Below, piece after piece: positions 7,163-9,789 of a stretch of DNA of 9,789 nt. This stretch comes from an uncultured Ruminococcus sp. (GTDB taxonomy: Bacteria > Bacillota > Clostridia > Oscillospirales > Ruminococcaceae): contig CAMHBN010000056.1 in the NCBI GenBank assembly GCA_946183385.1, positions 1 to 9,789 on the forward strand. The letters run 5' to 3'. Both the position numbers and the translations under genes were made by a program. The first letter of the stretch is position 1. Each line of letters opens with the position of its first letter. The notes below the pieces were generated by a model that saw only the letters and a program-made list of their open reading frames with translations, was not told the origin of the DNA and made no database searches.

Positions 7163-8446
7163 ATGGGCAAATTCGATGACGGTTTCTCTCTGGGGAAACT
7201 ATTCAAGAAAGGAACTTACTGGATCAGTTCAAGAACGGTCCTGAAGGTCAAAAACCACCGCGAGGACGTCAAAGCAGCAGCGGCGCTTGCCGAATGGCAG
7301 AAAAAACGAAGCCGCGGCGGTAAGATAAGATGCTGCTTCATAATTCAGTTGCCTGAGGTATGGAACAAGCAGCAGAGGGTCTATCATAAGCTCGAAGCTG
7401 ATGACAGGTTTGAGGTATGGATGCTGCTGGTCCCGAACTACCGCATGGATCTTGAGCGGCTTTCCGACAGCTACGGCAGCGAAAAGGAATTCTTTGAAGC
7501 CGAGTGCAGGAACGGCAATCTGATATATGCGCTTGAGAACGGTAAATACGCGGAGGTGGATTTCAACAGGTTCGACTACGTTTTCTATCAGCGCCCCTAC
7601 GACTGGTACCTGCCCGAAAAGTACCAGAGCAATTATGTCGTGGGAAAAGCAGGAGTATGCTATATCCCTTATGCGACGAACGAACTCAGCAAGCCTGTTA
7701 CGTATCCGCAGTCGTTTTTCCGCGATATCTATCTCGGGTTTATGGAGAATGAGCACGCTGCGGAACTTAATACCAAGCGTTACAGTAAAGCCTGCGACAG
7801 CGGGCTGCAGCATTTCCTGAATGTCGGTTATCCTCCGTTTGAGGAGTGCCTCGAAATAGCAAAGGAATGCGGATATAAAAAAGTGCTGTGGACTCCGCGG
7901 TGGACTTACGCTCCGATCATCGGAGGCAGTCACTTTGTCGAGTATGTACAGCCGCTGATGGATTACGAGTGGGGCGATGCAGAGCTGTGTGTCCGTCCGC
8001 ACCCTTTGATGTGGCAGGAATTCACCCGCACGGGCAAAATGACACAGCAGCAGATAGACGATGTCCTTGCCGCATGGAAAGAGCGCGGTATCACTCAGGA
8101 CAGCAATAAGGAGATTTTGAATTCATTCGCTGCTTCGGACATACTTATATCGGATAATTCTTCCGTCATCCCGATGTTCTTCCTGACAGGAAAGCCGATA
8201 ATCTATTGTGTGTACGGCTCCGACTTCGATCCGCTCTTCCACACGATAATGCCGGGAATGTATGTCGCCAAAAGCTGGGAGGATGTAAAGAAATATCTGG
8301 ATCAGCTGCTGGCACAAGACGATCCGCTGAAGAGCGTCAGGGAAAAGATCATAAAGGAACATTTCTACGTGCACGACCATGCTTCGGATCATATCGTCGA
8401 AGCGCTTGCAGAAGACTATTTTCAGAATGATACTCACAAAGAATAG
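7163..8446 (+). CDS. CDP-glycerol:glycerophosphotransferase-family protein (TagB/TagF-like)
   Basis: A 427-residue protein whose C-terminal half matches the TagF/TagB-type phosphotransferase fold (GT-B-like). Supporting motifs are V-L-W-T-P-R (about 243-248), R-P-H-P at 278-281, in which His280 corresponds to the histidine of the conserved RPHP motif, and I-S-D-N-S-S-V at 329-335, the CDP/phosphate-binding S-D-x-S-S signature, followed by K-P-I-I-Y. The N-terminal half is less conserved and includes D-Y-V-F-Y-Q-R-P-Y-D, a stretch I recognise from gut Firmicutes members. The W-H-G motif carrying the first catalytic histidine of classical TagF is not evident. Family members transfer glycerol-phosphate or ribitol-phosphate from a CDP donor to teichoic acid or capsular glycan at the cytoplasmic face. 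The next gene encodes a cytidylyltransferase that could supply the CDP donor. No membrane helix is seen, so association would be peripheral. Confidence 0.86.
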   Translation: MGKFDDGFSLGKLFKKGTYWISSRTVLKVKNHREDVKAAAALAEWQKKRSRGGKIRCCFIIQLPEVWNKQQRVYHKLEADDRFEVWMLLVPNYRMDLERLSDSYGSEKEFFEAECRNGNLIYALENGKYAEVDFNRFDYVFYQRPYDWYLPEKYQSNYVVGKAGVCYIPYATNELSKPVTYPQSFFRDIYLGFMENEHAAELNTKRYSKACDSGLQHFLNVGYPPFEECLEIAKECGYKKVLWTPRWTYAPIIGGSHFVEYVQPLMDYEWGDAELCVRPHPLMWQEFTRTGKMTQQQIDDVLAAWKERGITQDSNKEILNSFAASDILISDNSSVIPMFFLTGKPIIYCVYGSDFDPLFHTIMPGMYVAKSWEDVKKYLDQLLAQDDPLKSVREKIIKEHFYVHDHASDHIVEALAEDYFQNDTHKE

Positions 8447-8494
8447 CACTAAGTTTACGGATACACTTTTGTATTCAGCAGCTAAAACAGCAAT

Positions 8495-8498
8495 GGAG
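8495..8498 (+). promoter_or_regulatory. Ribosome binding site choosing ATG 8507 for the fusion gene
   Basis: GGAG sits 8 nt before ATG 8507. The nearby ATGs at 8493, 8499 and 8502 share another frame that stops within a few codons, so 8507 is the only workable start, and it begins exactly at the conserved K-V-I-T-Y-G-T of the TagD family. Confidence 0.7.
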
Positions 8499-8506
8499 AT
8501 GATGGT

Positions 8507-9789
8507 ATGGTCAAGGTAATAACTTACGGAACTTATGATATGCTTCATTACGGACATATCCGTCTGCTCGAGAGGGCAAAGGCACTGGGCGATTACCTTA
8601 TCGTCGGCATCACGTCCGATGACTATGACAAAACAAGAGGCAAGATAAATCTTCAGCAGTCACTGATGGAGCGCGTCGAATCAGTCCGCGCAACGGGGAT
8701 TGCGGATGAGATAATCATAGAAGAATATGAAGGACAGAAGATTGATGATATCCGCCGTCTGGGCGTTGATATATTCACAGTCGGTTCCGACTGGGAGGGC
8801 TACTTCGACTATCTGAATGAGTTCTGCAAGGTGGTATATCTTCCCAGAACGCAGGGAGTATCGAGCTCCGAGGTGAGGGCTGAAAAGCGAAAGCTGAGGA
8901 TAGGTCTGGTGGGTACGTCGGTTTTCCGTACAAAATTCATCAATGAAGCCAAGTGCGTGAACGGCGTTGAGGTCGTTGGAGTATGTGCTTCACACCCCGC
9001 CTCCGAATCCGAGCTCAGGGATCTGTACTACACAAAAGATTACGACGAACTGCTTGAAACGGTCGATGCGGTATACATCATCTCACAGCCCGAAAAGCAC
9101 TACGAGGACGTACTGAAAGCGCTCTCGGCAGGCAAGCACGTGCTGTGCGAGTCGCCCGTCGCCTATACAAGGGAGCAGTGCAGAGAGTTGTATGCATTGG
9201 CTGAGGAAAAGGGGCTTATCCTGATGGATGCTATCAAGACTGCTTACGCCACCGCTTACGAGAGGCTCATCCTTATGGCAAAGGGCGGAAGGATAGGACG
9301 GGTAGTATCGGTCGATGCTGTGTGCACGAGTCTCCGTGACGGAATATCCATCAGCGAGTCGGATATCTCGAACAAGTGGAACAATATGTGCGGCTGGGCT
9401 CCTGCCGCAATGCTCCCCGTGTTCCAGATATTCGGAACGGATTATGATGACTTGCTTTTCTATACAATGTTCCGCGATAAGGAGAAGAACATCGACGCCT
9501 TTACAAAGATGGATTTTGTATACGGCTCGGGAGTTGCTTCTGTCAAGGTCGCAACGGGCGCAAAGTCCGAGGGCGAGCTTGTCATATCGGGAACGAAAGG
9601 ATACATCTATGTTCCCGCACCGTGGTGGAAGACTGATTACTTCGAGCTCCGCTACGAAAATCAGGAGGATAACAAGCGCTTCTTCTATCAGCTCGACGGC
9701 GAGGGAATCAGATATGAGATCGTCGCTTTTGCCAAGGCTGTTGAATCAGGCAGAACAATGAGTTATGTTTCTGAAGAGAATTCCGAAGC
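8507..9789 (+). CDS. TagD-like cytidylyltransferase fused to a Gfo/Idh/MocA-type oxidoreductase domain (3' truncated by window)
   Basis: The frame opens with ATG 8507, 8 nt behind GGAG (8495-8498), and remains open to the window end: 427 residues without a stop. Residues 1 to about 126 closely resemble TagD/TarD glycerol-3-phosphate cytidylyltransferase: G-T-Y-D-M-L-H-Y-G-H with His14 and His17, G-S-D-W-E-G at 93-98, and Y-L-P-R-T-x-G-V-S-S at 111-120. TagD itself is about 129 residues, so the domain is complete. From about residue 130 a second domain begins, I-G-L-V-G-T-S (132-138), a Rossmann start followed by the Gfo/Idh/MocA pattern H-V-L-C-E-S-P (211-217), M-D-A-I-K-T-A-Y and G-R-I-G-R-V. 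The second Gly of the GxG loop is Ser138 and the Lys of the EKP motif is Ser216. I infer synthesis of a CDP-activated polyol for the transferases at 7163 and/or 484. Exact substrate and redox activity are unknown. Confidence 0.87.
   Translation, partial: MVKVITYGTYDMLHYGHIRLLERAKALGDYLIVGITSDDYDKTRGKINLQQSLMERVESVRATGIADEIIIEEYEGQKIDDIRRLGVDIFTVGSDWEGYFDYLNEFCKVVYLPRTQGVSSSEVRAEKRKLRIGLVGTSVFRTKFINEAKCVNGVEVVGVCASHPASESELRDLYYTKDYDELLETVDAVYIISQPEKHYEDVLKALSAGKHVLCESPVAYTREQCRELYALAEEKGLILMDAIKTAYATAYERLILMAKGGRIGRVVSVDAVCTSLRDGISISESDISNKWNNMCGWAPAAMLPVFQIFGTDYDDLLFYTMFRDKEKNIDAFTKMDFVYGSGVASVKVATGAKSEGELVISGTKGYIYVPAPWWKTDYFELRYENQEDNKRFFYQLDGEGIRYEIVAFAKAVESGRTMSYVSEENSE

Noticed and set aside
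7229..8002. Open frame on the - strand (257 codons) opposite the CDP-glycerol transferase-like gene
   Set aside because: It is a shadow of a motif-complete + strand gene, with no recognisable protein family.
8459..8476. Small hairpin (GGATACA, loop CTTT, TGTATTC) between the last two genes, considered as a terminator
   Set aside because: The stem is short, A/T-rich and includes a G-T pair, with no T-run after it. The downstream gene has its own ribosome binding site and fits the operon, so it is more likely read through.
1..9789. CRISPR array, tRNA/rRNA, insertion sequence, phage or defence system
   Set aside because: No direct-repeat array, transposase, inverted terminal repeat, RNA gene or nuclease/helicase-like protein is seen. 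The whole window is accounted for by glycan biosynthesis genes, with no gene-free stretch longer than 60 nt.

Overview
The window looks like the middle of a long capsule, exopolysaccharide or cell-wall-polysaccharide operon from a Gram-positive gut bacterium, most plausibly a Ruminococcus-like clostridium. The taxon is inferred from the protein families, the AAGGAG-type ribosome binding sites, the GTG (possibly TTG) starts, and the LicD, CDP-glycerol transferase and TagD-like proteins. No marker gene is present to confirm it. All ten genes are on the + strand and tightly packed: seven junctions overlap or have gaps of 23 nt or less, and the two longest gaps are 41 and 60 nt. No convincing promoter or terminator is visible. 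Both end genes are cut by the window, so the operon continues in both directions.

Layout: (1) C-terminal part of a family 2 glycosyltransferase, 1-482. (2) LicD-family phosphotransferase, 484-1335. (3) Wzy-like polymerase/ligase membrane protein, 1332-2663. (4) Family 2 glycosyltransferase, 2660-3649. (5) FdtA/QdtA-type dTDP-sugar 3,4-ketoisomerase, 3630-4043. (6) FdtB/QdtB-type PLP aminotransferase, 4045-5139. (7) Wzx-type flippase, 5163-6623. (8) GNAT acetyltransferase, 6627-7121. (9) CDP-glycerol glycerophosphotransferase-family protein, 7163-8446. (10) A fusion of a TagD-like cytidylyltransferase to a Gfo/Idh/MocA-type domain, 8507 to the end of the window.

How the genes fit together (inference): genes 5, 6 and probably 8 would convert dTDP-4-keto-6-deoxyglucose, made elsewhere by RmlA and RmlB, into a dTDP-3-(acyl)amino-3,6-dideoxyhexose of the Fuc3NAc or Qui3NAc type. 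Genes 1 and 4 would add sugars to a lipid-linked repeat, gene 7 would flip it and gene 3 would polymerise it. Genes 2, 9 and 10 look like a phospho-alcohol module: gene 10 would make a CDP-activated polyol, and gene 9 and/or gene 2 would transfer the phospho-polyol to the glycan.

The most unusual object is gene 10. Its cytidylyltransferase half is well preserved, but its oxidoreductase half lacks two hallmark residues of the Gfo/Idh/MocA family: the second Gly of the GxG loop and the Lys of the EKP motif. Its design recalls the TarI-TarJ fusion Bcs1, but is built from unrelated families. A second point of interest is that the ketoisomerase seems to mix the residues reported to separate FdtA from QdtA, so the stereochemistry of the amino sugar cannot be assigned by simple homology. 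The rest is a conventional Wzx/Wzy-type glycan locus with an unusual gene combination.
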